A stretch of DNA of 64,000 nucleotides, from positions 186,001 to 250,000 of the forward strand of contig CP074386.1 in the NCBI GenBank assembly GCA_022041995.1, in the 5' to 3' direction. The stretch is from Cupriavidus necator (GTDB lineage Bacteria; Pseudomonadota; Gammaproteobacteria; Burkholderiales; Burkholderiaceae). The notes under the pieces are model-generated. The model was given only the letters and a program-made list of their open reading frames with translations, searched no databases and was not told where the DNA came from. Position numbers and translations under genes: made by a program. Positions 17,104 to 26,618 of the stretch are shown here, in pieces. Positions within the stretch are counted from its first letter, which is position 1. Every line of letters starts with the position of its first letter.

Positions 17104-18836
17104 TCACATTGTACCTTGTTCGGTAGTTGGAGCGGCGATGAAGGTAGGTGGCGCTGCCTTGCGTCCACCAGTGCCCCTGACAATGGTGACATTGCCAAGG
17201 GGTTCGTAAAGGCATCTGTGATCATGCCCGTAAACTTGTCGACGTAGAAGCCCTTGCCGGCCCCACTGATGGATTGTCGTTGGGCTCACCTTGAGCTGTG
17301 CCGCGAGTTCGGCGCCCGTCAGTAACCCGCGGGACCGAAGCCGCTCATACCGGCACGGGATTCCGTAGGTGGTCCGCACCAATGCCACCTTCTTTGCGGT
17401 AAATGCCTGGTGCTGCCAATTCGCATATCCCAGTTCGTTGAGTCGTTTGGCAACCTCCTGATCCGTACACGTTTCCAGGAGCTGGTCGATAAGAGCCACA
17501 ACCGCCGGTGGGGTCTTGCGCACCAGCGCAATCGGCTTGGGCCTGTCCACCACCAGCGAAGTTGTCCTGCCGCCACGGAAGCGCACGTGGATCGATACCT
17601 TCTCCGACTTTACAACGGTGACATCTTCGATGAGCAGACCGAGCATGCGCTTGCGATCGACGGGCTCAATTCGTTCGTTGTTCCAGACAGCGGCAAAGTC
17701 GTCGGCCAATGCCAGAATCCGTGCACGAGCTTCATCACCGAGTAAGGTCCGATCGGACTGGTGTTGGTGGTCATGTTCTTGCTGCAAGACGTCCAGTCTT
17801 CGAAGGCAGGAGTTCCAGTCGGCTTCGAGCGCATCAGCTACCATCCGATTTGCCGGATCGACACTCATGTAGCGTCGTCGCGCGAATTCGGCCTCATACC
17901 GCACGCGCTCCAGTTGTTTGAGGCGTATGGCGGCGGCCTGTTCTATACGCCCGGCTATCTCGCCTTCAACTGCCAGCGCAACTTCGATGGCCGCGGGCCC
18001 GACGGTTTCGAGCAGCAACGCGCTAATGACGTCGTCAACTGGGCGCCCACGTATCGACTGACAGGGCTTGCCAGCTTGATGCGCAACCGCATCGTGGCAA
18101 ACGTAGTACGGTTCGAGTTTGCCACCGACCGCCTGATACCGGACGCGCATGCGCCTGCCACACACGCCGCAGATTACCCGACCTTGCAACAGACCCACGC
18201 CTTCACGGGGCATCGTGCCTCGCGCAAGATGACCGAAGCCGGTTGCGCTCTGCTTGAGTGTGAGCTGATTACGCTCATATTCCTCCCAGTCGAGGTAACC
18301 CGCGTGAGCGTCGCGGATCAATACCTGCCATTCGGACTGTGAGACCTTTAGTTGTGTGCTCGTAAGGTCGGCCTTGCGACCCGTTCGTGTCCGCCCGTAG
18401 ACGAAGGCCCCGGCGTATCGCGGGTTGTGCAAGATCTGTAAGACTCGGGATGTATTCAATTCGCCCCAATGCACTTCACCCTTGCCGATACCCCGGTGAA
18501 TCCGGCGCGGGAAGACCCAACCCTCGCGACGAAACCGGCGCACCACCATGCTCGCTGAGTGGGTCTGTCGGTACGTGTCGAATACCAGCCGCAGGCTCGA
18601 TTGAATCTGCTGGTCGGGGTCGAGTACAACCGATCCGTTCGGATGGTAGACCAGCCCAATCGGAAGCGGTAGCTCAAGCTCTCCACGTCGAGCCTTGTTT
18701 CGTATTCCACCCTGCAGCCGCGCACTCAGCACGTGCAGCTCGGCCTCACTCATGGTCCCCTTCAGGCCCAGCAGCAGGCGGTCGTTGAAGTATGCGGGGT
18801 CATAGATTCCGTCTTCGTCGATTAATGGTTGGCCAA
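17104..18836 (-). pseudogene. Large serine recombinase, catalytic N-terminus missing
   Basis: Minus-strand frame from about VGQPLIDEDGIYDP (18836) through LLLGLKGTMSEAELHVL and the recombinase domain to the zinc ribbon region (CGVCGRRMRVRY and YVCHDAV), a coiled coil (IRLKQLERVRYEAEFARRR), and a C-terminal MerR/HTH-like helix (ELAAQLKVSPTTIHQW). This is the C-terminal 575 residues or so of a large serine recombinase. The missing 130 residues or so would hold the nucleophilic Ser. The gene is interrupted exactly where a group II intron 3' end abuts it, and the 5' exon is not found at the other intron end (about 24090), where an IS91 lies instead. Not functional as it stands. Confidence 0.85.
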
Positions 18837-18848
18837 CCATTAATCGAC
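18817..18848. repeat. 32-bp perfect palindrome at the recombinase/intron junction
   Basis: GTCGATTAATGGTTGG followed by its exact reverse complement CCAACCATTAATCGAC. One arm is coding sequence of the recombinase (VGQPLID); the other lies next to the last base of the intron. Some group II introns recognise DNA hairpins, so this could be the target feature. It could also be an accident of a local inverted duplication. Confidence 0.8.
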
Positions 18849-18928
18849 AAGTATAGGGGTAGGAAACGGCGAGCGCCGTCCCCTCCCTCCGAACCCGGTG
18901 TGCGGTTTTCCCGCGACGGGCTCTCCAG

Positions 18929-19705
18929 TCAGTTGTTTCCACATCGGGATTGGCGCGCCAATTGATGAGCCTCGTGCATCGTGAACAGCCCAAGATTGGC
19001 GAAGAAGGCATTTGGCCATCGAGAATGATCGCGAAAGCATCGACCCTGACCTGGACGATGAAGCTGTCGGCGCAGGATCGCTCGCAGACGGCGGCGCACA
19101 AAGCCGTCGACCGACGAGAAGGTGTATCGGTGGGCATGCCGGAAGTAACCGAACCAGCCACGCAGGATCGGGTTGATCGAAGCGATGATGCTCTCGATCG
19201 AATCGCCCCGTGGCGCTTGGTCAGGGCCCGAATTCTATCCCGCAGCCCCATGAAACTCTTCTTGCGCACCCAGCGTTGGCCCGCCTCGAACCGGTAACCC
19301 AGAAACTCGAACCCATGACCCTCCAACCGACAGTCCCCAATGTGAGTCTTGTCTGGATGCAGCGTCAATCCGTTCGCGCCCACCCATGCCCGCATGCGAG
19401 CAAGGGCGGCTTCCGCTTCCTCACGCGTGCGGCATAACACCACGGCGTCGTCCGCGTAGCGCACCATCACCAACCCTGCCTGGCGCATTTCTACGTCAAG
19501 CTCGTGCAGGTAGAGGTTCGCCAACAGAGGGCTAATAACCGCCCCCTGAGGACTCCCAGAAGTGGGCGTCCAGCGCGTCATGTCTTCCATGATGTCTTGC
19601 TTGAGAAAGCACTGGATGAGGTCCAGAACTCGGCGGTCTGCAATTCGCCCAGCTAATTTCGCGAGAAGGGGGAGGTGTGGGATCGAGTCAAAATAGCTTT
19701 GCAGG
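18929..19705 (-). pseudogene. ltrA: Group II intron reverse transcriptase/maturase, 3' part
   Basis: Continues the RT from LQSYFDSIPH, with the palm motifs SGSPQGAVISPLLANLYLHELD and VRYADDAVVLC (catalytic YADD), then GFEFLGYRF. After ALTKRHG the frame is lost: CCCC at 19206-19209 should be one longer. The correct frame resumes as SIESIIASINPIL and HAHRYTFSSVDGFVRRRLRAIL, ending with the maturase/HNH-like region to a TGA at 18929. In the present sequence the frame instead runs on into the recombinase remnant. The 5' part is at 23080-23674. Confidence 0.85.
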
Positions 19706-19884
19706 TGTTACGTCGCGCTCAATTTGAGGTCCAACAGGGTGAGTTTGTCTCGCGTACGTTGAGAACGATTTCACGAACATCCCCGCGAACATCGCGAGAC
19801 GCCGCGGGCATGAGATAGGCCGGTACTCCTCTGCTATCGTGAGACGGTTACCACACCCTCCACGAACACAGAACAGCCCGGCCT

Positions 19885-20418
19885 ATGCTTCGGATCGTAC
19901 ATGCCTTTGTCTCGCTCGAACAGCATCTTCGCGCCATCGTCACCACGCCTAAGTCCTATCATCCCGGCCGCTGCCCACATTGCGGTCGCACCTGCCTGTG
20001 GGCACACGGCTTCTATGCACGCAAGGCTGATCGCAGTGAGGGCGGTACCCTCAATTCCGTGCCCGTGCCACGCTATTGTTGTGCCGCTTGCCGGCGTACC
20101 TGTTCTCGCTTGCCGCTGTGCATCTGTCCGCTGCGCTGGTACGGCTGGGCGCTGCAGCAGCTCGTGTTTGCCCTGATCTTCGTCGGGATGTCGCTGCGCT
20201 TCACCGCCGCCGTGGCCGGCGTCGATCGCCGCACCGTCCGGCGCTGGTGGGGCTGGCTCCTGCGTCGCAGTGACAACTTTGCCTTTGCCCTGCGAAGCCG
20301 CTTCCCAGAACTGGGCCGCACCGCCGATACCGCCGCATTTTGGTGCGCCTGCCTCGCCCTCATGCCGCTATGCCAAGCGATGGCCTGGCTCGACCTGGAC
20401 GGCCTTGATGTCCCGTGA
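19885..20418 (+). CDS. DUF6431-type zinc-finger protein of the transposon
   Basis: 177 residues starting MLRIVHAFVSLEQHL. It has a zinc ribbon, CPHCGRTCLWAHGFY and CCAACRRTCSRLPLC, then an HTH-like segment VAGVDRRTVRRWWGWLL. This is the first gene of the transposon, followed 130 bp later by the transposase. I recognise the family as an uncharacterised accessory of such elements. The pattern suggests DNA binding, perhaps at the transposon ends or target. No catalytic motif is visible. Confidence 0.65.
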   Translation: MLRIVHAFVSLEQHLRAIVTTPKSYHPGRCPHCGRTCLWAHGFYARKADRSEGGTLNSVPVPRYCCAACRRTCSRLPLCICPLRWYGWALQQLVFALIFVGMSLRFTAAVAGVDRRTVRRWWGWLLRRSDNFAFALRSRFPELGRTADTAAFWCACLALMPLCQAMAWLDLDGLDVP

Positions 20419-20548
20419 TCGCATGATGGCAACACTGCGCGCGACACCCCTTCCGGCACGGTAACGGGCACCCCACACAGTCTGCCCACTGCCGCCGGCC
20501 CGATATTGGTCGTTTCATGACGTCTCGTTCAACTTCAACGTAGACTTC

Positions 20549-21870
20549 ATGAACAACATCGATCCCGTGGCCCTGTTCCGGTTGTCCGTGCTCGGTCCCA
20601 TCGTGAGCCGTGAGCGGCTCGAGCGCGGCGAGCTGCAGCTGCTGCTGCGTCAGCTCGCCCTTCAGGAGTACGCCATCCCCGGCTCGCGCCGCCGCCACAT
20701 CGGCGAGCGCACCCTGCAGACCTGGTACTACGCCTGGCGGCGCGAGGGTGTCGCGGGCCTGGCCAGCCGGCCCCGTGCCGACACCGGCCGCTCGAAGCTG
20801 CCCGAGGCCGTGCAGGCCGCCGTACTGGCTGCCAAACGCGAGAACCCGCAACGCTCCATACGCCAGATCCGGCTGCTGCTCGAGTCCGCCGGGGTGGTGG
20901 CGCGCGGAACGCTCTCGCGTTGCGCCGTGCATCGCCTGCTCAAGGTTCACGGCCTCTCGCGCATCGTCGGCCCCGCCGTCGTTCCCCAGGAGAAGCGCAG
21001 CTTCGTGGCCGAGTATGCCGGCTCCATCTGGTACGGCGATGTCATGCATGGCCCAATGTTCTCGTTCGGCGGGGCACGCCGCAAGACCTATCTCGTATCG
21101 CTGTTCGATGATGCCTCGCGCCTGGTTGCGCACAGCGCATTCTGCCTGTCCGAGACGGCGTTGGAGATCGAAGGCGTTCTCAAGCAGGCACTGCTGCGCC
21201 GGGTATCCCGCGCATGATCGTCGTCGACAACGGTTCGGCCTATCGCGCCGCAAGCCTGCAGACCATCTGCGCAGACCTGGACATTCGCCTGGTGCACTGT
21301 CAGCCGTACCAGCCCACGAGTAAGGGCAAGCTCGAACGCTGGCACCGCACCGTGCGCGATCAGTTCCTCGCGGAGCTCGATGCCACCCACATCCGCGACC
21401 TGGCCGACCTCAACTCCCGGCTGTGGGCCTGGGTCGAGCAGGTCTATCATCGCGAGCCCCACAGCTCGCTGGGCAAGGATGTCTCGCCGCTCGCGCGCTA
21501 CCAGCAGGACCTGCCGCGCATCCGCGCACTCGGCTCTCTTGCCCCGAAGCTCGATGAACTGTTCCTGCATCGCGTCGAACGCCATGTGCGCCGTGATGGC
21601 ACCGTCTCGTACGATGGCCGCGTCTTCGAGGTCCCCTACGAACTCAGCGGCCAGCGGGTCGTGCTCGTCGTCGATCCCCACGCCGGCACCGTGCTCCGCG
21701 TCCAGAACAGCGCCGGCCAACCGCTGGGCGCCGCCACCCCGCTCGATGCCGTCGCCAACAGCCGACGACGACGCAGCAAGCCGCCAATTGAACCCACGAC
21801 CGCTGCCCCTGTGCCCGGCCCCAACCTCATCGAACTCACCCATCAACATCACTACCGCCAGGAGGGTTGA
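20549..21870 (+). CDS. Mu/IS481-like DDE transposase, split by one-base frameshift
   Basis: The first frame (20549-21217) starts MNNIDPVALFRLSVLGP and has tandem HTH domains (RRHIGERTLQTWYYAWRREG and RQIRLLLESAGVVARGTLSRCAVHRLL), then the rve core with WYGDVMHGPMFS (first Asp). The second frame (21214-21870) has VVDNGSAYRA (second Asp) and STSKGKLERWHRTV-like sequence with the Glu, then a beta-barrel domain. Joining needs one extra G at 21201-21203 (LLRRGIPRMIVVDNG). The two frames meet as ATGA, so translational coupling or programmed shifting is conceivable, but a G-run error is simpler. About 440 residues when joined. Confidence 0.85.
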
Positions 21871-21873
21871 CCT

Positions 21874-22668
21874 ATGTACCGTCAACACTTCGGCCTGCGC
21901 TGCGCCCCGCTGGACACCGACTGTATCGAACTGTGGGACGACGGCGCGCTCGCCAGTCTGTCCGAACGCTTCCAGTGGCTGCTCGACAGCCCTGGCATCG
22001 GCCTCTTGACCGGTGAGCCCGGCGTAGGCAAGACCGCCGTACTACGCCATCTCACGCGCAACCTCAACCCGCATCGCTACCAGACCATCTACCTGGCCGA
22101 GACCGAGTTCGGCCGCGTTGACCTGTACCGGTCACTGGCCCGCTCGCTCGGGCTCGAACCCAGCCATCGCCGCGCCGATCTCTGGCGCGACATCAAGGCG
22201 CGCATCACCGAACTTGCTAATGGCAAACAGGTTCTGCCCCTATGGATAATCGATGAGGCGCAGAACCTGCCTCCCGAGTTTTTCCGCGACTTCCCCTCAT
22301 TCCTGAACTTCGCCTTCGACGCCCGTCATCTCATCACCGTCTGGCTCGTTGGCCACCCGGAGCTGGCCTCAATGCTTGAACGCAACGTCTACGCCGCACT
22401 TTACAGCCGCATCCAGACCCGCGCGCAACTTCAACCCGTCACCGAGCATGCCCGCTTCGCCCAGCTCATCTCGCACGCACTCAAGACCGCCGGCTGCAAC
22501 CACACGCTGCTCTCAGAGACCGGGCTCGAGCTGTTGCGCCAAGCCTCGCGTGGCTTGCCCCGCAACGCCGGACGCATCCTGCGCACCGCCATGCAGCTGG
22601 CCGTGCCCAAGGGGCTGAACCATCTGCCTGACGAACTGCTGCAGCAGGCCATCGGGGAAATGCGATGA
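21874..22668 (+). CDS. ExeA/TniB-like AAA ATPase, transposition helper
   Basis: 264 residues starting MYRQHFGLRCAPLDTDC, the typical N-terminus of ExeA/GspA-type and TniB/MuB-like ATPases. Walker A is GEPGVGKTAVLRHL; Walker B is LWIIDEAQNLPPEFF; sensor-like VWLVGHPELASML and an arginine-rich YSRIQTRAQLQPV follow. It begins 3 bases after the transposase stop and overlaps the next gene (ATGA at 22665), so the three are translationally coupled. The expected role is target selection and activation of the DDE transposase. Confidence 0.88.
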   Translation: MYRQHFGLRCAPLDTDCIELWDDGALASLSERFQWLLDSPGIGLLTGEPGVGKTAVLRHLTRNLNPHRYQTIYLAETEFGRVDLYRSLARSLGLEPSHRRADLWRDIKARITELANGKQVLPLWIIDEAQNLPPEFFRDFPSFLNFAFDARHLITVWLVGHPELASMLERNVYAALYSRIQTRAQLQPVTEHARFAQLISHALKTAGCNHTLLSETGLELLRQASRGLPRNAGRILRTAMQLAVPKGLNHLPDELLQQAIGEMR

Positions 22669-22895
22669 GAACCCCGCACGCCTCAATCCGCGAATCCATC
22701 ATGTACATGTTCACTCGCAGCACCGGCGCTGCCGATCCGAAACTCTCCGACGAAACCGCCTTCGTCATCCAGCTTATCCTCGACGACCTATGGCTGTGGT
22801 TCAACACCGTCTATGGCGAACAGGCCCGTCGCTACCGCCCGCCGCCCGATCTCCAAGAGCCCGACGGCGGCGATCTGCCTGACGATCCATTCTGA
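22665..22895 (+). CDS. Small acidic-tailed protein of the transposon
   Basis: 76 residues starting MRTPHASIRESIMYMF. A helical segment, AFVIQLILDDLWLWFNTVYG, is followed by a Pro/Asp-rich acidic tail ending DDPF. It overlaps the ATPase stop by four bases. The second transposon has a small protein in the same place (58388-58591) with a helical W-rich segment and acidic end, so a shared accessory role is likely. No known domain recognised. Confidence 0.6.
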   Translation: MRTPHASIRESIMYMFTRSTGAADPKLSDETAFVIQLILDDLWLWFNTVYGEQARRYRPPPDLQEPDGGDLPDDPF

Positions 22896-23079
22896 ACATC
22901 GGCCCCGGCTTCCACCGGGGCCGCTTCGCTTGGGCCGCACCGATACCGGCTTCCAGGCGATCCAACATGTCTCGCGCTCTACGGCAGTGAATCTCTTGTG
23001 CAAAAAGCGCGAGACATCCGCCCCTGTCTCATGCCAAATATCTCGCGACGCCAACTCTCATTCAGCCCGCAACGGAACA

Positions 23080-23674
23080 GCAGGTCGGCATCGACCACCC
23101 AGCAGTAGCCCGCTTTCACATGCTGATCAACTTCTCGTAGCGCATCCTTGCAACCCAAGCCTGGGCGGAAGCCATAGCTTCGTGGCTCAAACTCGTTTTC
23201 AAAGATCGGCTCGATGACCAGCTTCAGCGCAGCTTGAACCACGCGGTCCTTGACAGCGGGTATACCGAGCGGACGACGTCCTTTCCCTTTCGGTATGTAG
23301 ACGCGCCGCACCGGTTGCGGGCGATAGCTACCGTCCTGCAATGCTTGCGCCAGTTCAGCAAGGTATCGGTCCTGCGCCAGCGCGAATCGCTTCACGCTCA
23401 TGCGGTCCACTCCCGCCGCTCCGGCGTTCTTCTCGACCTGAGCCCATCCCAATGCGAGGGTGTCCAGGCGAAACACCTTGTCGATCAGACTATGCCACTT
23501 ACCTCCTCTAACTCCGTTTTGTAGAGCAGCCAACATAGCGGCCGTCCAAATTGAAGCTGACGCGAATTTCCGCTGCACGCAGCTTCCCAGCGCGTTTGCA
23601 TCTCGTCTAGTCGTTTCCGACACTGGCGATGCTTCGATCTTCATCTCTGCTTCTTTCCGGCCTTTTGCTATCAA
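23080..23674 (-). pseudogene. ltrA: Group II intron reverse transcriptase/maturase, 5' part
   Basis: Minus strand. The probable start is ATG 23644 (MKIEASPVSETTRRD), with an upstream ATG at 23674. Motifs: WHSLIDKVFRLDTLALGWAQVEKNAGAAGVDRMS (RT0/1 region, split here only in description), YIPKGKGRRPLGIPAVKDRVVQ and YGFRPGLGCKDAL, then WVVDADL, where the transposon enters. This is the fingers part of the RT; the palm with YADD is in the piece at 18929-19705. Inactive unless the insertion is excised. Confidence 0.85.
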
Positions 23675-24253
23675 CTTTCCTGCCCCGCTTCCCTAGTGCG
23701 CCTTTTGCTCTGACGCAGGTCTCCACGGCTTTACTCGTCCGTGTGCAGTACTATCGGGACTCTGACTCCTGCCAGCGTTCACCTCGCCGGCAGGTCTCCC
23801 CGCTTGCTTCGTGCTACCGTCCTATCGTTCCGTCCTCAACCACGTGGTACGCCACCGCACCGCTTTATCCGCCACAACAGCGTGCTGTGTTGCTTCCAGG
23901 CTTCGCCACTTTAGTGCAGGCTCGCCGCCATACCCCGCCGAAACAGGTTCGTTAACCTACGGACCGACAGTTCGCTTCCGGTTACTCCCCACCCCGCCTC
24001 GCGACGACGCAGTTACCTTCAGCTACGGAGCTGTGGCCAACTCCGGCAGGGACTTGCACCCCGCAGATCGCACGCTCTCACGGGCGTACACTAAACCGCT
24101 GACGCGGTAGTGGGAGGGAGGCGAAGGTCAGTGCCTAGCGTTCGGCTAGGACGGTTATCGGATGCCGGGCCAGGGGAAGGGACGAGCAGGCGGCTGGGAG
24201 CAGGATGGAGGTGCCCAACGGGCATTCCATTCACTGTTCCCAGGAGGTCCGTC

Positions 24254-25131
24254 ATGACCCCGCTCCGCCAACGCATGCTGCACGACATGCAGATCCGCAA
24301 CCTCGCAGACAACACCCAGAAGTCCTATCTGCTGCAGGTGTCAAATTTCGCCCGGCACTTCCGTCGCTCGCCTGAACTACTCGGCCCGGAAGAGATCCGT
24401 GCCTGGCTCATTCATCTGCGCGAGGAGCGCAAGCTGGCCCCTGGCAGCCTCGGTGCAACGATCGGCGCACTGCGCTTCCTCTACCGCGTGACGCTCAAGC
24501 GACCCTGGAGCGACGAGGACTTTCCGTTGCCGAAGAAGCCGTTCAGACTGCCGGTCGTCCTGAGCAAGGAGGAGATCACCGCCTTCTTCGAGTCGATTGC
24601 CAGCCTCAAGCAGCGCACCATCCTGATGACCGCCTACGCCGCCGGCCTGCGCGTGTCGGAAGTCGTCCATCTGAAGGTCACCGACATCGACAGCCAGCGC
24701 ATGGTCATCCGTGTGAACCAGGGCAAAAATCGCAAGGACCGCTATGTAATGCTGTCGCCGCGCCTGCTCGAGATCCTGCGACAGTACTGGCACGACGCTC
24801 ACCCCGGGAGTGGCTCTTTCCGGGCGACATCCCCGGCCAGCCCATCACCCGGTTTGCCGTGGCACGGGCATGCAACCTCGCGCGACAGCGCAGCGGCATC
24901 AGCAAGCCCATCACGCCGCATCCGCTGCGTCACGCCTTTGCCACGCATCTGCTCGAGACCGGCACTGACGTGCGCAGGATTCAGTTGTTGATGGGACACC
25001 GCTCCCTCGCCACAACTTCGCGTTACCTGAAAGTGGCGACCAGCACCGTGTGCGCCACCACGAGTCCTTTCGATCTGCTACCGCACGCCGAACCCATTCC
25101 CCCTCAGCCCGCCACGCCCGAATACTTCTGA
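24254..25131 (+). CDS. Tyrosine recombinase accompanying IS91, frameshifted
   Basis: Starts at ATG 24254 behind AGGAGG. It has the SAM-like N-terminal domain (MQIRNLADNTQKSYLLQVSNF) and the catalytic domain with AAGLRVSEVVHLKV (Arg I). In the second frame, HPLRHAFATHLLETG (H-x-x-R) and LLMGHRSLATTSRYLKV (His and Tyr nucleophile) follow. The frame breaks in CCCC at 24802-24805; one more base gives the natural HPREWLFPGD. About 292 residues when joined. It sits 9 bases before the IS91 transposase, a standard arrangement in one IS91 subgroup. Confidence 0.85.
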
Positions 25132-25139
25132 GCACGGAC

Positions 25140-26342
25140 ATGGGTGTGGCACTCGTGCTGGCGGACATCTTCCGCGGGTCACAGTACCGGCAGACACACG
25201 CTGACGGGCTCGGTCGTGCCCAGCGGCGCGTGATGAGCGCGATCGAGCTATGCCGGACCGCGGCGCTCGGTGGCCATGTCGAGCAGTGCGATGCCTGCGG
25301 CCATCAACGGATTTCTTATAACAGCTGCCGGAATCGCCACTGTCCCAGGTGCCAGTCGCTCGCCCGCGCGCAATGGCTCGAACACCGCCAGGCCGAACTG
25401 CTCCCCAAGGTCGAATATTTCCACGTGGTCTTTACGCTTCCCGAGCCGGTCGCGATGATCGCCTACCAGAACAAGCGCACGCTCTACGATATCCTGTTTC
25501 GCACCAGCGCCGAAACCCTGCGCACGATCGCCGCCGATCCGAAACACCTGGGCGCCGAGATCGGCTTCATCACAGTCCTACATACCTGGGGACAGAACCT
25601 GCAACACCATCCGCACGTGCACTGCGTGGTACCGGGCGGTGGCATCGCCCCGGACGGCGAACACTGGGTCGCCTGTCGTCCCGGTTTCTTCCTGCCGGTG
25701 CGGGTACTCTCGCGCCTGTTCCGGCGGCTCTTTCTCGAACAGCTGCGCCATGCCTTCGACACCGTCGCACTGCATTTCTACGGCCAGCTCGAACCCCTGC
25801 AGGATCCCCAGGCGTTCGCTGCCTTTCTCGCGCCGGCCGCGCAAGCCGAGTGGGTGGTCTATGCGAAGCCTCCCTTCGGCGACGCCCGACACGTACTCGA
25901 TTACCTGGGCCGCTACACCCACCGCGTGGCCATCTCCAACCAGCGCCTGGTCAACTTCGACAACGGCCATGTCACCTTCCGGTGGAAAGATTATAAACAC
26001 CCCGCCGCAACGAAGACCATGACGCTTGAGGCCGACGAATTCATCCGCCGCTTCCTCCTGCATGTGCTGCCCGACGGCTTCAAGCACATCCGCAGTTACG
26101 GGTGGCTGGCCAATCGCCACCGGACCGCCAAGCTCGCCACCTGCCACCGGCTGCTTGGCGTCGCAGCTCCCGCGGACGAAACACTCGACCCGATGGAAGA
26201 CTACCGCGACCATTACCAGCGACTCACTGGCAAGTCCCTGCGCGATTGCCCCGTCTGCGGCAAGGGCCACATGCTCTGCATCGAAATCTTTCTGCCCGGC
26301 GCACTCCCGCGTGCGCCGCCACCCGCTGACTATGTTCACTGA
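25140..26342 (+). CDS. IS91-family (HUH, rolling-circle) transposase
   Basis: About 400 residues from ATG 25140 (MGVALVLADIFRGSQY). The zinc-binding N-terminal motif CDACGHQRISYNSCRNRHCPRC is described here by its six Cys/His positions. The HUH motif is HPHVHCVVPGGGI and the catalytic-Tyr region is YLGRYTHRVAISN. The C-terminal CPVCGKGHM is a further zinc knuckle. Full length. IS91 elements move by rolling-circle replication and can carry adjacent DNA. The left end lies in 24100-24240, the right end in 26343-26600; neither is exactly mapped. Confidence 0.92.
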   Translation: MGVALVLADIFRGSQYRQTHADGLGRAQRRVMSAIELCRTAALGGHVEQCDACGHQRISYNSCRNRHCPRCQSLARAQWLEHRQAELLPKVEYFHVVFTLPEPVAMIAYQNKRTLYDILFRTSAETLRTIAADPKHLGAEIGFITVLHTWGQNLQHHPHVHCVVPGGGIAPDGEHWVACRPGFFLPVRVLSRLFRRLFLEQLRHAFDTVALHFYGQLEPLQDPQAFAAFLAPAAQAEWVVYAKPPFGDARHVLDYLGRYTHRVAISNQRLVNFDNGHVTFRWKDYKHPAATKTMTLEADEFIRRFLLHVLPDGFKHIRSYGWLANRHRTAKLATCHRLLGVAAPADETLDPMEDYRDHYQRLTGKSLRDCPVCGKGHMLCIEIFLPGALPRAPPPADYVH

Positions 26343-26618
26343 TTCGCGTTCGCACCACGACCCATCACGTTTCCATGTATTCCGGATGGCAACACGCCCG
26401 GCCTTGCCTCATCGACTCTTTGCCGTAGGGGAACGCCTCGCGATCGCTACCCTTGACCTCACCAACTCAACGCTCGCACCACCCTCACGCACTCATCCAC
26501 TCCACTTCATCGTCCTCCGGTGCCCGACCAACGCACGTGGCGCGCACTGGATGACCTCGGCGGCCATTCAATGCCCATAGAGGCGACCGCCTGTGGAGCG
26601 GTTCAGCACAAACGGTTC
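26343..26618. other. Gene-free junction between IS91 and IS110
   Basis: I see no convincing gene. It should hold the IS91 terminus and the IS110 3' end. It is pyrimidine-rich with repeated CTCAC/CACTC patches and has no obvious hairpin except around CGACCGCCTGTGGAGCGG near 26583. Confidence 0.4.

Larger units (their letters stand above)
19706..23079 (+). mobile_element. DUF6431 / DDE transposase / AAA ATPase transposon (3374 bp) with 5-bp target duplication
   Basis: The target repeat GCAGG occurs at 19701-19705 and 23080-23084; removing the element rejoins the RT gene in frame (..VVDADLQSYFDS..). The ends are TGTTACGTCGCG (left) and TGTTCCGTTGCG (right, reverse complement), so TG..CA termini. 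Inside each end there are further TGTCTCGCG-type boxes in both orientations (left about 19749 and 19793; right about 22968 and 23010), probably multiple transposase sites. TG/CA ends, 5-bp duplications and an ATPase helper place it in the Mu/Tn7/Tn5053 mechanistic class. Confidence 0.88.
18852..24090 (-). mobile_element. Group II intron, split by a DDE/AAA transposon
   Basis: On the minus strand the 3' end holds a domain V-like hairpin (GAGCCC..GCGGGAAAACCGC..GGGTTC, about 18890-18922) and a domain VI-like stem ending CCTACCCCTAT at 18852. The 5' part (23675-24090) contains GTGCGATCTGCGGGGTGCAAG, typical of domain I, with a possible 5' end GTGTACG near 24090. The RT/maturase gene lies between, in two pieces. 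Removing the 3374-bp insertion leaves about 1.87 kb, a normal group II intron size. The exact 5' boundary is uncertain. Confidence 0.75.

Noticed and set aside
17104..19590. Single 828-residue protein on the minus strand
   Set aside because: It is an accidental fusion of the frameshifted end of an intron reverse transcriptase, the intron 3' RNA domains and a truncated serine recombinase.
20073..21253. Antisense open frames across the DUF6431/transposase genes
   Set aside because: No motifs; the sense genes carry DDE residues and a zinc ribbon.
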